A stretch of DNA of 64,000 nt from assembly GCF_910592395.1 (NCBI RefSeq), contig NC_088313.1, positions 15,392,437-15,456,436 on the forward strand. Direction: 5' to 3'. This stretch comes from Lineus longissimus. Taxonomy: Eukaryota > Nemertea > Pilidiophora > Heteronemertea > Lineidae. The notes beneath the pieces are model-generated. The model was not told where the DNA came from and made no database searches. It was given only the letters and a program-made list of their open reading frames with translations. This document shows positions 13,801-24,977 of the stretch, piece by piece. Each line of letters begins with the position of its first letter. Within the stretch, counting starts at the first letter, position 1. The translations under genes were made by a program, and so were the position numbers.

Positions 13801-16800
13801 ATAAGGTACTGCGACTGACAGAAAGGAGGAAGAAGCACAGTAGTCAGGTACATTTCATTGAAATATCCTGTCTGGTGTATGCCCCATTTGCCGAAGTTTA
13901 TGTTTTTACTATTTCAGATAGACACATACATGGACTGGGTGGATCTTAATGATGGACCAGACAGTAATGGGAAATTTTCTGGACTTGAAACTGCAGGCTT
14001 TTGCCTTGGAAATCTTCATACTTTGAATATGTTCTGATTTCCTGGTGGTAACTTTTATATCATTAAACGGAGGAACTAATAACTTTAGCCTTAAATCAAA
14101 TTGCTGTGTCATCATGAATTGTAAAACATCATCCTATGTGGGTCATTGGACATTAATTTCAATCAAAATCCAGCTATGCCAACAAACAACTTTCAAATTG
14201 GTGCCATGAACAGCCATCCTCTCAGAGCAAGCCTTTGCATCTGTTGGATGGGAACATTACAAACCACATTTTAACATTACTGCCCTGCAGTGGGTCCCAC
14301 CGTAGGAGTTGCCAGAAAAACGGATCAGCATGCAAGAGAAGGCAGAAAACTACCTCAGCAAGAACACATTGTCTTATTCTAAAAAAATCTAGTCCACACC
14401 GCCCAAAAAGAAATCTCGGTCCCGACATCCTTACCCGTCCCATCAGGAATGTTCCTGACATATGTTGGAAACATTTTGACGGAGGCGTCCTTGTGGGAGT
14501 CCTTGCCCAATCCCTTGGACATCTCCTCATCCATCACGCGCATCACATCTTTGTACTGGTCGGATGTAAGTTGGAGCACCTTGTTGATCGACTCCAGCTA
14601 AAAGTATTGATATAGGAAAAATTAAGAATCATGCCCTATTATCTCTGTTGCTTTTATTGCTGCATCATCTTAGGAACTCATGGTCATCAGGTGGACACAG
14701 GGTACACCCACGTTTCGCAGTTTTGTGAAAATGCAGCTTTAGCATTATTTAATTTAGCATATTTCGCTATCATCTGTGAACACATTTTAATGCACACAAA
14801 TATTTCCCTATTTACAGTAGTTTAACGTCCCAATTGTCTGACCTTCAACACAGTGATAGCCATTATATAATAGTGGTACAGTAGAACCTCTCTATTAAGG
14901 ACACCCTTTGGGACTGACAAGTATTGTCCTTAATAGAGAGGTGTCCTGATAAGAGAGGTCAAATTGAGTGGAAACAACCAATTTGGGACAAAAACTAGTG
15001 TCCTTAATAGAGAGGTTGTCCTTAATAGAGGTGTCCACTAAGAGAGGTTCTACTGTATACCGCTAACTCAAATACCCTTGAAATGCTAAATCAATAATCC
15101 ATACCAATGGCCATCATGACCCAACTCGCTATATAAGCTCAAAACAATAAAAGGACACACCTCAATACAACCAACCATTCAGCCAATTGGAAAGCACTAC
15201 GAGTGCCACACACCACCATTGATAAGTGCTAACTCATCATATACACAGCCAGAATGTATCCCACTTAACCAAGAATAACACAAAATTGGCTGAACACCAC
15301 ACGAAAATAACAAAAGGATTCAAAACCTGATACATACACCGGTATCGGACGACATATTTGAAGGCTGATCAATGTGTGAATCCCTGAGTAAATCGAACAG
15401 TTTGCTGCTCTCTGCTAAAAGCTGATTTGCAATCATTACACCAAATGACCTTGACCTTAGTAGGGAATGTCTGGATCAATGCCAAGTGTTATTAAAGTAT
15501 ACAAGCAAGCCTTGGTATACAAGCAGATCACTACTTCCTTGCCGAAAGTTTATTGTATGGAAAATCAAAAGTTTGTTTTAAAGGTATTAAAGGTCAAAAG
15601 TTGTTCAGAGATAAATTTGTTTGAAGGGGTCAAAATGGTTGAGATCTGACTTTGAACTTGAACTTGAACCCGGGCTTGAACCCCGGTCTACACTGAAACC
15701 TTTTAGTATACCTCACAAAGTGCCAGTCAGAGGGCTCAGGTTTTAGTAAAGATTGAACACGTCGATTGTTGGGAGCAAAACAGGGACCCCTTGAATGCTA
15801 GCCAAGAACTTGCCCAGCATTATCTTGAGACACTTCAGCTTTAAAATTTCATAAGCTGGACCTAAGAGTGGATCAACATCCAATGGTCAGCAGGTTATCA
15901 AGAGGTTAATTATGCCAAGGTCAGACAAGATATCACAAATGAGGTAGATTTTGACCATATGGCCTGAGAGGTCATCGAACCTGTCACCATGCTAGTATGC
16001 CAGATCGAGGGTGCTGACACCTGGCCAATACAAGCAATAACTGTGTAAATTGGCCGACTGTAATAGCCTCCCATTCAAGCCATTGATCGGTTGGAGGAAG
16101 CCAGAGGAGTTATCGCTTTGGCTGATGCCCTGGCTCTCTTACCTCTCACTTTATAGTATGTTTGATTACAGGCATCACGACAACCTTGCCCAGTCAGTTG
16201 CATGAAGATACATCTTCATTCAACCAACTTGTAGCAATCAATAGGTTAAATATGGTAAGGCTTGGAAGACCCCCCCCCCCAAGGTCACTATATAACACAC
16301 AGGTAAGACAGGATCGCAGACATGCCAGACTCTCAAATGGGATTAGCATCAAACTGATTAATCCAATCTTCACTGTCATCATTCCACATCCGCTATAGCC
16401 TATGGTCATCAAATCACGACATTTCAATCCTGTCAGCTCTTTTAAAAGTATAAGAAGATCGAAAACCTTGGAAGGACAGATCATGCGTTATTTCCACAAA
16501 ATGTCTCTCTCCCACACCATCCCACCACTTCTGACAGATTCATAGCCATAACAACCAACGTCATGGTGACGTCAACAGAGCGACCAGACAAGCTAAAACT
16601 GGTCCAATGAGAATGAGATGCTAATTCAATGCACCAAAATACTGACAGCCCTTGGCTTGACAGAAGCTTCATGAAAACCTGTAGAGAAACAATTTTAGAA
16701 TTTGAATTAAATCAAATTAGCCCTGAAGACACCATATATTATGCAACCCATGGCAGCTGAGTTAGAATAGAAGGGAGAGGAAGGGAAAGAGTTCCTCTCA

Positions 16801-19800
16801 CTAATGTGCAGGGGAGGTCAGTCAAGAAACCAGAAAGAATCCGATGATGACACAACCAATAAAGCCCCAATTAAGGAAAATTGTCAATTGTCAAATTCAG
16901 TAGTTAACGAATTTCAAATTTAATGAAAGGCGTTGGACTATAATGGGAGGTAAGTTGTAAGAATCATTAAAACACATTGAAAAAACAGAATTACATGAAT
17001 TAGGATAAAAACAACAGCACCAAGACCAAACACTGAACAATCAAGGATTCTCTTTTCCTTAATCTATCTCAAGGGGGGGACGTAACATAACATTGAGTCA
17101 AACTGTCCAAGGTGGAAGGGTCACAATGAACATTATGCAAGATGTCAACACCAGATTGTCAAAGCCGGCTAAAAATGAGCATGAAATTGGACATAATTTG
17201 GCAAATATGACACTTACTGCAGAATTGAATTTAACTGTTTCTTCGAGAATATCTTTTCCCTGCGAACCTTCAATATTTCCCATACCTTCATGTGAATAAG
17301 TATCTAAGCTCAGTCTTCCCATATTATCAAAATCTAAGACGTCTACCCACAGCACTGTCTCAGTCGATATCTGGCAAACTGACAGATCTCACCTAAACAT
17401 GGTCATACAACCTTAGTCGGTAACGTCTGGACATAAAATTATCATAATAAACAACCAGTAGGCGATCTGGAAAATGCCAGACCCCTGACACACCTCTTAA
17501 ATGAACCAATCAGGTTAATGGTTCTCATGCACATCGCTATTGTTTTTTCGAAGAACTTTTCAAGAATTGATTAGTAATCAAACTCTGATTGATATAAAAT
17601 TGCCCTATTACATGAGTTTTGACCTTTATGTATTACATGTTCAATGTCTCACGCAGGTCATATGACATTATGAGTATATGACTTGATGAATGGAATAGAA
17701 ATTACTACATAACAACAACCGAATACCAAACAGGACAGGAAGAGCATGGATTATCAAGATTTTCTATCAAAATAAGCTCTTGGCTTATCACCTTATTTCT
17801 TGTAGCCTGGCTTTGTCTAAAAAGACAAGCTGCAAATTTGGTGCTAAGCAACTGCTTCCATTTTATAATTACTTGGCTTCCTGAAGGTCATTGAAGGACA
17901 ACCCATGCCCCATCTTGACACACAAGGCTCTGGTACCGTCCGTTCCCTTTAACAAGTTCTACAGGGACTGCCTGTTATTTAGTAGCGGACTGAGCTTACT
18001 GGGGTAAGATGGCTATATCCTGCGGAAGAGCATGGAGGACAAGATGTTGCAAGGAGTAAAGAAGCCACAGCGAACGAGTGGCTTTCGGCCACTAGCGACT
18101 CTCGGCTTGCGGCCAAGAGATCCTTGGTTCGAACTCTACAGTCAATGTGAGAATCTGGGCAAGTTTTTTTGTCTAACTCGCCTTCTTACTCCACCCAGCA
18201 CTTTTAACTTTCAAGATGTGATTACAAGGTCACTAGAGGCTGGAACACAATCTGTTCCAAAAAGTGACAATCACAGTTTCACCTTCAGTTCGTGCAATGA
18301 CAAAAGATCATGAGAATACCAATTTCAATTCATCAGTATTTTTGTGCCAATTTATGGTAATGGATGTTTGTGGTTTGATCACTTTTTGGGTGTTCAACTG
18401 CGCAGCATATTGATTCCTAGTTTGGGCACCTCTCCAGAATCCGACGAAAATCAAATAATCGTCTTGTTCTGGCAAAGTGTCAAATAGGGAACATACTGGT
18501 TACCACGGTAACTGGAGTAGTTCATGCAGATACTGGGAAAATCTTCACAATCCGAGGCTGACAGTCTGATGTCACAGACAAATAGCCTATCGGTTATCTG
18601 AACTTTGAGACAATTTAATTTGTACTGGTCACGACCTATTTTCAGGTCAAATTAAAAAAGGTTAGCTTTGTTTTCATATTGTCACCCCTAACAAAAGGGC
18701 CAGCCAGAAATACTTTTCTTCCGTCTCCAGTGCCAAGCACCTGGGTTCAAACCTTAGCTCTGTTGTACCTGAGAACCTATTCCAAATTTGGCAAGCCCTA
18801 AGCGGAAAGAGCCTGAATGTATTCCAATGTTAAACAAACCTATAAAAGTATAATAGCCTATTTCATATCGGACACATCTTTAATACCCCTTCCAAACATA
18901 TCACTCGCCTGGCTGGCAATAAGTTTCCCTGTCATCATCTTATTAACACCACCTATTGATGCTATTACCTGACTCAAGAAAAGCAGAAGCAAAGCAGTTG
19001 CAAAGCAATGGGAGATGATGCCATTATTGATGGATCAATCCGACAACCTGCAAAACAAGTCAAGAGTCTTGGTCTTGAGAATTAAATATGTTTTAAAACA
19101 GAAAAGAATCCTACCTGCAAACTCAAGAGTGGATTATTTACAATGTGCATTTTAAAAGCTTTTTCACACAAAAAAAGGCAGAAAATTAAAGTAAAAAGTA
19201 TCCACTGATTTTGCGTCGGTGTTGCCTTGACAAGTGTCCGGGTGGGAGTGAGATCCAGACAGCCCGTTGGCGGATTCAATCAAGCCTATATTTAGGATTT
19301 ACACAAAGCAAGGCCACAGAGATAAAACTGCAAATCAATCACATCTGGAATGATTGACTCGCAAAATGGCAGAATTTAATTTTCATGTCCTAAATAAATA
19401 TTTAGACCGAAAACTTTTCAATCTCTGCGAACCTGATAAACATATTGTCTTGTCTGGTTCATGCTGGTTAGTAGGCCTAAGGATGGTGGATCTGTCTCAT
19501 ATTTCTATAGTGAATCTAAGCTATCTCTCAAGACCCAGACAGCACCATAGCCACCCTGCATGAGATCTGCACATGAACAAGAGATGTTTACAAAAATGTA
19601 CAATCACCTGACCCTAACCTAGTCACTGAATCTCACCCGTCTAGCATGTCTTGATAATAAGAAACACCAAGCATAAAAATGTGACTCGCTCTACCAAAAC
19701 TAGGCGCTTGTCGCATCTGAACTTGACAGGTTGATACGGACTTGTTGTTCATTTCCCTATTGTAGACCTTTTGTGAAATCTATTACAAACTGATTTGGTC

Positions 19801-20945
19801 ACATTTCACAAAAGGTCTACAATAGGGAAATGAACAACAAGTCCGTATCAACCTGGCAAGTTCAGATGCGACAAGCGCCTAGTTTTGGTAGAGCGGGTCA
19901 CAAATAGTAAGACAGGGAACATCTTCAGTTCTTGCCTAGATGGCTCTCTGTCCGCCTTATACAAAAATGTCAGAAATTTTTTGCAAAAAACGCCCAAATG
20001 AAGAGGTGCCATAATTTGATATCATAATACATTGTACCTATTAAGTATCAGTTATTTCATAACAGGCATTTACACACCTAACTTGGTGTCATTCAATCAA
20101 AACTCTTGTGTCTTGGACAACAGTCATAAAAAGTAGTCCATCAAAAATATTAATGTGAGATCAACCAAGACCTCCATTTAAAAAATACACCCAACCAACA
20201 GACATCAAAACCATTTTGAAAGCGGTCTGAGAATTTAATTGGTGGGTTGACCACTGACACCCAATTCAACCTGCTTGAATGACAAGGTGTCAAAATGTGT
20301 AGTTAATGCCTATTGGCAAAATCATATCACACTCACAGAGCCGATTTTTGTCTATCCCACTTCGAAATTTCCCTGTTGATGGGGTTTTGCCAAGCCCAGG
20401 CCATGCCAAGAAAATTTCGAGAAAATATGTAGACAATGTTTATCAACAGACATGAGAAACATTGCAGACAGATTTTCAGACATACAGACTGGGACTAACT
20501 GGAAACATCAACACGGCCAATGATTGATTATCATTCATTCACCTTCTGTCTGGGGCAATAAGCCAAACAAGTGAAAAAGTAGATCACAAATTATCTTACA
20601 GTGTCTGGGACAAATAAAGGCATGTTGTGACACAATATACAAGAGAACTTTGTGCAGAAAAATGTACAGTTTGGCAATCTTCCATCTGCACTACATCTTT
20701 CATCTTCTTCCGCATTCACTCTGCACTATGAGACAGGTATCACTCTGAAGAGAGTGTACTCCTTCCTCTTAAATGTAAAACCATTACTGGTCATTGTTGA
20801 GGGCCAATCAAATAAAACTATCAAGAAAAGTTGCCTGCACCCGTTATTGGGAATCAGCTTTAAGTCATCAGATACAACCGGGTATTACTATCACACGAGT
20901 TCATGAATTTTTTACCTTATAGACTATATTCTCCACAAGATCCAT
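4823..20945 (-). CDS. HK: Hexokinase, single-domain invertebrate type, 11 coding exons
   Basis: Phosphorylates glucose and other hexoses with ATP at the start of glycolysis. Coding exons in order on the minus strand: 20945-20916, 14597-14435, 12534-12392, 12011-11796, 9994-9895, 9632-9550, 7137-7025, 6635-6480, 6102-5924, 5353-5220 and 4921-4823. They total 1416 bp in one frame, giving 471 aa, the usual size of a single-domain invertebrate hexokinase. Visible motifs are LDLGGTNFR (72-80, phosphate loop), [11 protein letters not shown] and WTKGF, NDTVGT (catalytic Asp about 196), [10 protein letters not shown] (218-227), NTEWGAFGD (249-257), VGVDGSL, and [11 protein letters not shown] near the C terminus (nucleotide site). 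All splice sites are GT-AG. The exon at 11796-12011 (216 bp) equals the sum of two exons of 120 and 96 bp that I recall from vertebrate glucokinase. Exon 1 ([10 protein letters not shown]) is the weakest call; it rests on a good donor, matching phase and an upstream in-frame stop. Confidence 0.95.
7138..9549. other. Hexokinase intron without recognised features
   Basis: Intron between the exons at 9550-9632 and 7025-7137. It contains a 130-codon minus-strand open frame (8185-7793) that resembles nothing I know and shows no repeat termini. Most likely a chance open frame or an old element. Confidence 0.4.
9995..11795. other. Hexokinase intron, no further features seen
   Basis: AT-rich intron between the exons at 11796-12011 and 9895-9994. 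Overlapping open frames on both strands near 10742-11141 have no family resemblance. Confidence 0.5.
13462..13553. repeat. Short hairpin element in a hexokinase intron
   Basis: GAAACCGAGCGG...CACAGGC at 13462-13484 pairs with GCCTGTGGAACCGCGGTTTC at 13534-13553 (imperfect ~20-bp arms, ~50-bp loop). A small palindromic element is likely. Confidence 0.55.
14879..15055. mobile_element. Tc1/mariner-type MITE with TA target duplication
   Basis: The 177-bp element starts CAGTAGAACCTCTCTATTAA and ends GAGAGGTTCTACTG. Its inverted ends are flanked on both sides by TA (14877-14878 and 15056-15057). Inside, the 'CCTTAATAGAGAGGT' motif recurs in both orientations. It has no coding capacity. A degenerate relative lies at about 47896-48010. 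Confidence 0.8.
19681..19901. mobile_element. Near-perfect 99-bp-arm inverted repeat (foldback/MITE)
   Basis: Arms 19681-19779 and 19803-19901 are reverse complements with about two mismatches, separated by a 23-bp loop. The ends are GTGACTCGCTC and GAGCGGGTCAC. Possible AAAT duplications flank it (immediately left of 19681 and right of 19901). Such arm identity indicates recent insertion or gene conversion. Confidence 0.85.
20916..20945 (-). other. HK: Candidate first coding exon of hexokinase
   Basis: Read on the minus strand, the ATG at 20945-20943 opens ten codons ([10 protein letters not shown]) ending in a GTAAAA donor in phase 0. That fits the phase of the next exon, which begins [10 protein letters not shown] at 14597. 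The same frame has a stop upstream of the ATG, so this would be the start codon. The join implies a 6.3 kb first intron. An alternative upstream or internal first exon cannot be excluded, because hexokinase N termini are poorly conserved. Confidence 0.5.
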
Positions 20946-22352
20946 GTTGTGCTTGCCAAGAAGAGACGTTAACCCATCTATTGCCAAGAGACCTAGCTTG
21001 GCATCATTCCATCTCCATCAAAGTTTTAATCATTTACCGTATGCCATTTAATTTCTGAAGGAGAACAAATTTAGATAATTAGAATAAAAGTGGGCCCTAG
21101 TTTGCTCCATGATGTTGAGAAATGTCGCAAAATCCAAGAGAAACTGTGAAAATGAAAGCGATATGCAACATCTCAACATCTTGGAGCGAAGAGTCTTTAC
21201 TTTCAAATATTTGCCTTGAGAATGTGATTGTGAATAGAAGCTCTCTGAAGGACTGATGTTACTGGCTGATGCAGTGGTCAAGTCGCTGCTCTCATTGGGT
21301 CTCAATTCAATACAATACTTGAGAAGTTGGACCAGAAGTGGCGACGGTACGGTTTAGACATTAAACAAACATCGCTCCAAGTCCAACTTTAAACTTCGGC
21401 TTAATCTCGATCAACTATCAAAACTCTTCTCCAGGTACCAGCTACAGAGCAAATAGGTACAGAAATTCGATGTTATATGCGCCGCTCGTCATGCATGCAC
21501 ATGCACAGTCACAGTGTGACTGGGAGTGTCAGCTTGAACAATTCAGTTGGGGTCATGGCGAATTTAAGGTACTTTCTCAAACTCGAGAAACTGTCTTTTT
21601 AGCGCTTTTTAGCATTAGCTGACCATCTTTTATCACATATCCTTTTTGACGTGATCTTGAACATGGCTGTTAGGGATATAATATCCTTTGGTGCCCATCA
21701 GGATTTCTACCTTGGAGTAATGCTGATTTTATTCAGAAAGTTGACACATAACTGTTCAGAATTTCCGCCATTAGGCCGGGTTCTACATTTCGCCGAGGGG
21801 CGGCGCTCAAGGGAACGGAACAGGTCAATAGTAGGCCATGGAATGGATTAATCCGGTTTACCGTCCACCTCCCGCATGGGTTCAGAGCGTACTTCAAATT
21901 TTTTCATTATTTTTGAAAAAAGCTATTTATTTCATTGTTGCCATTATTTTTTGATTCAAAACAATCTTTCCAGTGTCAGTGATTCATCTTTACCTAAAAA
22001 AATTAAAAAACACAATAAAAACTTGATAGGGTAGGGTCTTCACCACAAATGACATTTTTTCAATGCCTCATGCCTCATTTACTGGAACTTGCCGAATCAC
22101 GTGTTTTTACCTGTAAACCAGGCTGTAAGCCGCTAATGAATAATTAAAAATGAAAAAAGCCTGCATCGTCTTTTCAAATCTCTCGGACGGTAAACCGGAA
22201 AAATCATTTCCATGGCCTAAGCGGAACGAGGCTAATGGTGGCGTCACCTTTTATTTCTAGAAGAACTCCGACGTGCCTCGAAGTGTACATCGAGGATGTA
22301 ACAAATCGCGTTGTTTATTCTACGAAATAATTTAGTTTTGGTGTTGATAATA
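20946..22352. promoter_or_regulatory. Divergent intergenic region between hexokinase and GATD3
   Basis: About 1.4 kb between the two candidate start codons, presumably holding both promoters and 5'UTRs. It includes an inverted repeat with arms 21834-21866 and 22185-22217 (core GGTTTACCGTCC and its complement). The right arm ends about 135 bp before the GATD3 ATG. No clear TATA box was found. Confidence 0.4.
21834..22217. repeat. Inverted repeat upstream of GATD3
   Basis: The 33-bp arms run from CCATGG to CCGTCC and pair with a few mismatches. The similarity extends outwards imperfectly (GGAACGGAAC / GCGGAACGAGG, and CCATTAGGCC / GGCTAATGG). The interior is AT-rich and non-coding. Probably a decayed palindromic transposon. 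Confidence 0.6.
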
Positions 22353-24939
22353 ATGCTTTCTTTGGGTTTTGCGATCAGGGCAGCGGCTGCACCATTCAAT
22401 TCAATTGTTTTCCGTGGTTTGCAGTCCACTAGGGTCCTGTACGGCACCAACGTTGCATTGGTAAGAGGATATTTGACCAGAGGAACATGTTCATCAGATA
22501 TGGAGCGCCAACAATGTAAAAACTTCTATTGAAAGATGCTTCTTTGAATCAACTCCAGTGGTTAGGGTCTGTTGTTTATAACCCAGTTCACTAAAAAGTG
22601 TCAAAACTCAGCACCACATCCTATGCATATACTCTGTGAAGGCACTTACATTTTCCTGGCTGAGAGTGAGAGCAGACAATAGAGGAATTCGAAGAAGTTT
22701 GTTTTGGCGCTGACCGGTACCCTCATCTCATGCGTTTCATAATCACCTTGTTTTAAATCAAAACATCACTAAAAGCATTCAAAATATCATGAACATTGAA
22801 AGGCATGGACAACTTGAAATAAATTGCTTGTCGCAGGGTGTCTATTGAACTCCTTTCTAAATAATGGCTTTCATCATCTTGCAGGTCTTGTCTGGATGTG
22901 GTGTTTATGATGGCACAGAAATCCATGAAGCATCAGCGTGAGTATGATATTAGGATGAATGAAGAAGCACAAACGATTTTTCTTGGGACTCCACTTTGCT
23001 CGGCAGGTTCAGGTGTATCAGTCAACCTTCCAACTTGACTTGGCATTCACTTTCGAAATTCATTGATTCTCATAATTGTGATGACCCAGCATAAAAATAC
23101 TTAAAAACAATAAGTATGTGTATTTGGTAAAAAGTTTGCTAACACTACAGTCTGTCTACCTTTCAGTTGTCTGGTTCATTTGAGTCGTGGTGGCGCCACT
23201 GTGTCAATGTTTGCTCCAAACACTGATCAGATGCATGTTATAGATCATACCAAGGGAGCGCCAAGTGAAGGAGAAAAGAGGTGGGTCACAGTGATCAATC
23301 AATCTAACCGGTATTTGGGGTTTGACCGGAAATTTCCAAGTCCACTACAGTGAAGGATATTTTTGCTTGCCCTAGGCTAGCAAAGACACTCAGTTGCACG
23401 TGACCACGGCTTTTAGTCTCATCTGACAAACTCTCTTAACTTGATTGTTTGTTCTCTTGGTTTGGTTGTGAACAGCCAGGAATTAAGTTCCTGAAATCCC
23501 TGCCAGTATATCCGAGGAAACTATTTCCAAGTTCTCATCGGGACTTGTAATCTTGCCCATTGACATGGTAGCCAGCTTGTTGCGTCTGGCCTAGCATCCA
23601 CTCAGAATGTCAGAAAAAGATTCATCTCTTGGAACAAGAACATGTATATCGTTAGATTGAAAAAAGAGAGAACTTTTTTTCATCATCATCATCATCATCA
23701 TCAGTCAAGTGTCCTGATCCTTATGGATCTTTGCCTTGAACTTTTTTTGTTTAGGGTCAAATGGCGTGCATAACAGCTGCTGTATTGCTGTTGAAAGAGA
23801 GTTAGATTCCAATTTTTCTGTTATTTTTTTCTCACCTCTTCAGTCAAATTCCTTTTCAGAAATGTTCTTGTTGAATCGGCCCGTATTGCTCGAGGGAACA
23901 TCACTCAACTGAACGATCTGAAAATGACCGAATTTGATGCCATAGTTTTCCCTGGTGGATTTGGAGCTGCCAAAAATTTGTGAGTACAACGGGAGAACAG
24001 GACCTGTGGGAATGAATCATGAAATACACCTGGGACGTAGTGCTTGGGACAGCAGTAAAGCAAAGGGTCGAGGTCTTTAATAAAGGCTGAAGTGCTAGAG
24101 ATATGAACAAACTTTTGGCCCATATGGGAGAATGACAAACCCTAAGAAAGGGTTTCAAACTTCTGATGCAAGTTGACTCTCCATTGACAGTCACTATATT
24201 AGTAGGCATGGTTTCCTCATGATCTCTTTAAACTGATTTCACGATTTTATGATCTTTTCCTCTGCAGGTGCACCTTCGCAGTAGATGGTAAAGACTGCAC
24301 AGTCAATCCAGATGTCAGCCGAGTTCTCAAGGAGTTTCATTCTGCGAAGAAGCCTATTGGGTAAGACATGAAATGTTGTGAATTGTAAGAGACACTATAA
24401 ACCTTTATGCATGGAAATAGCAAGTGTCCCAAAATTCTAAAAAGGTTTTTGTTTCATTCGTAGATTATGTGCCAGGCGCTCTAAACACTATGTACTGGTC
24501 TCTCTGGGGAAGCTCCCCATGAGCCATCTTCAGGTTCCTGTTTGTTGATGCATCTGGATTTGTATAAATTGCCGACTTTCTGAATTGTCTCAAAATAATC
24601 CAAGTTTAAACGGTTATGAGCCGAGCGTACTAACACATTATTAGCTCTGTGAACAGTATTAGGCAATTTGTGATGTAGTCTCTGAGGAAACTGGGGAACC
24701 TGGAGGTCTGCAAAACCTCTGCCACCCTGACTCTATCACATGAAGACATGTCAGGAATGGACGTTGAACCAACAGCTGTAAGTGTTTGACTGGCGCTGAG
24801 GCTATTTTTGAACATCGGTCCTGCACCACCTAGACAGCCAACCTCACATGCTGGGATGATACAATAACAACCTATTGTCTATCTTTTTAGCTCACCTCTT
24901 AGCAGAGGTGAGCTTATCCCATACCGTGGCGTCCGTCGT

Positions 24940-24977
<38 letters not shown>

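Larger units (their letters stand above)
14598..20915. other. Long hexokinase first intron
   Basis: It holds the MITE at 14879, a poly-C tract near 16271, and the large hairpin at 19681. No coding exon is recognisable on either strand apart from the candidate hexokinase exon 1 at its far end. Confidence 0.5.

Noticed and set aside
22311-22352. Upstream extension of the GATD3 reading frame
   Set aside because: The frame is open but has no ATG before 22353; starting at a TTG would be unusual in an animal gene.
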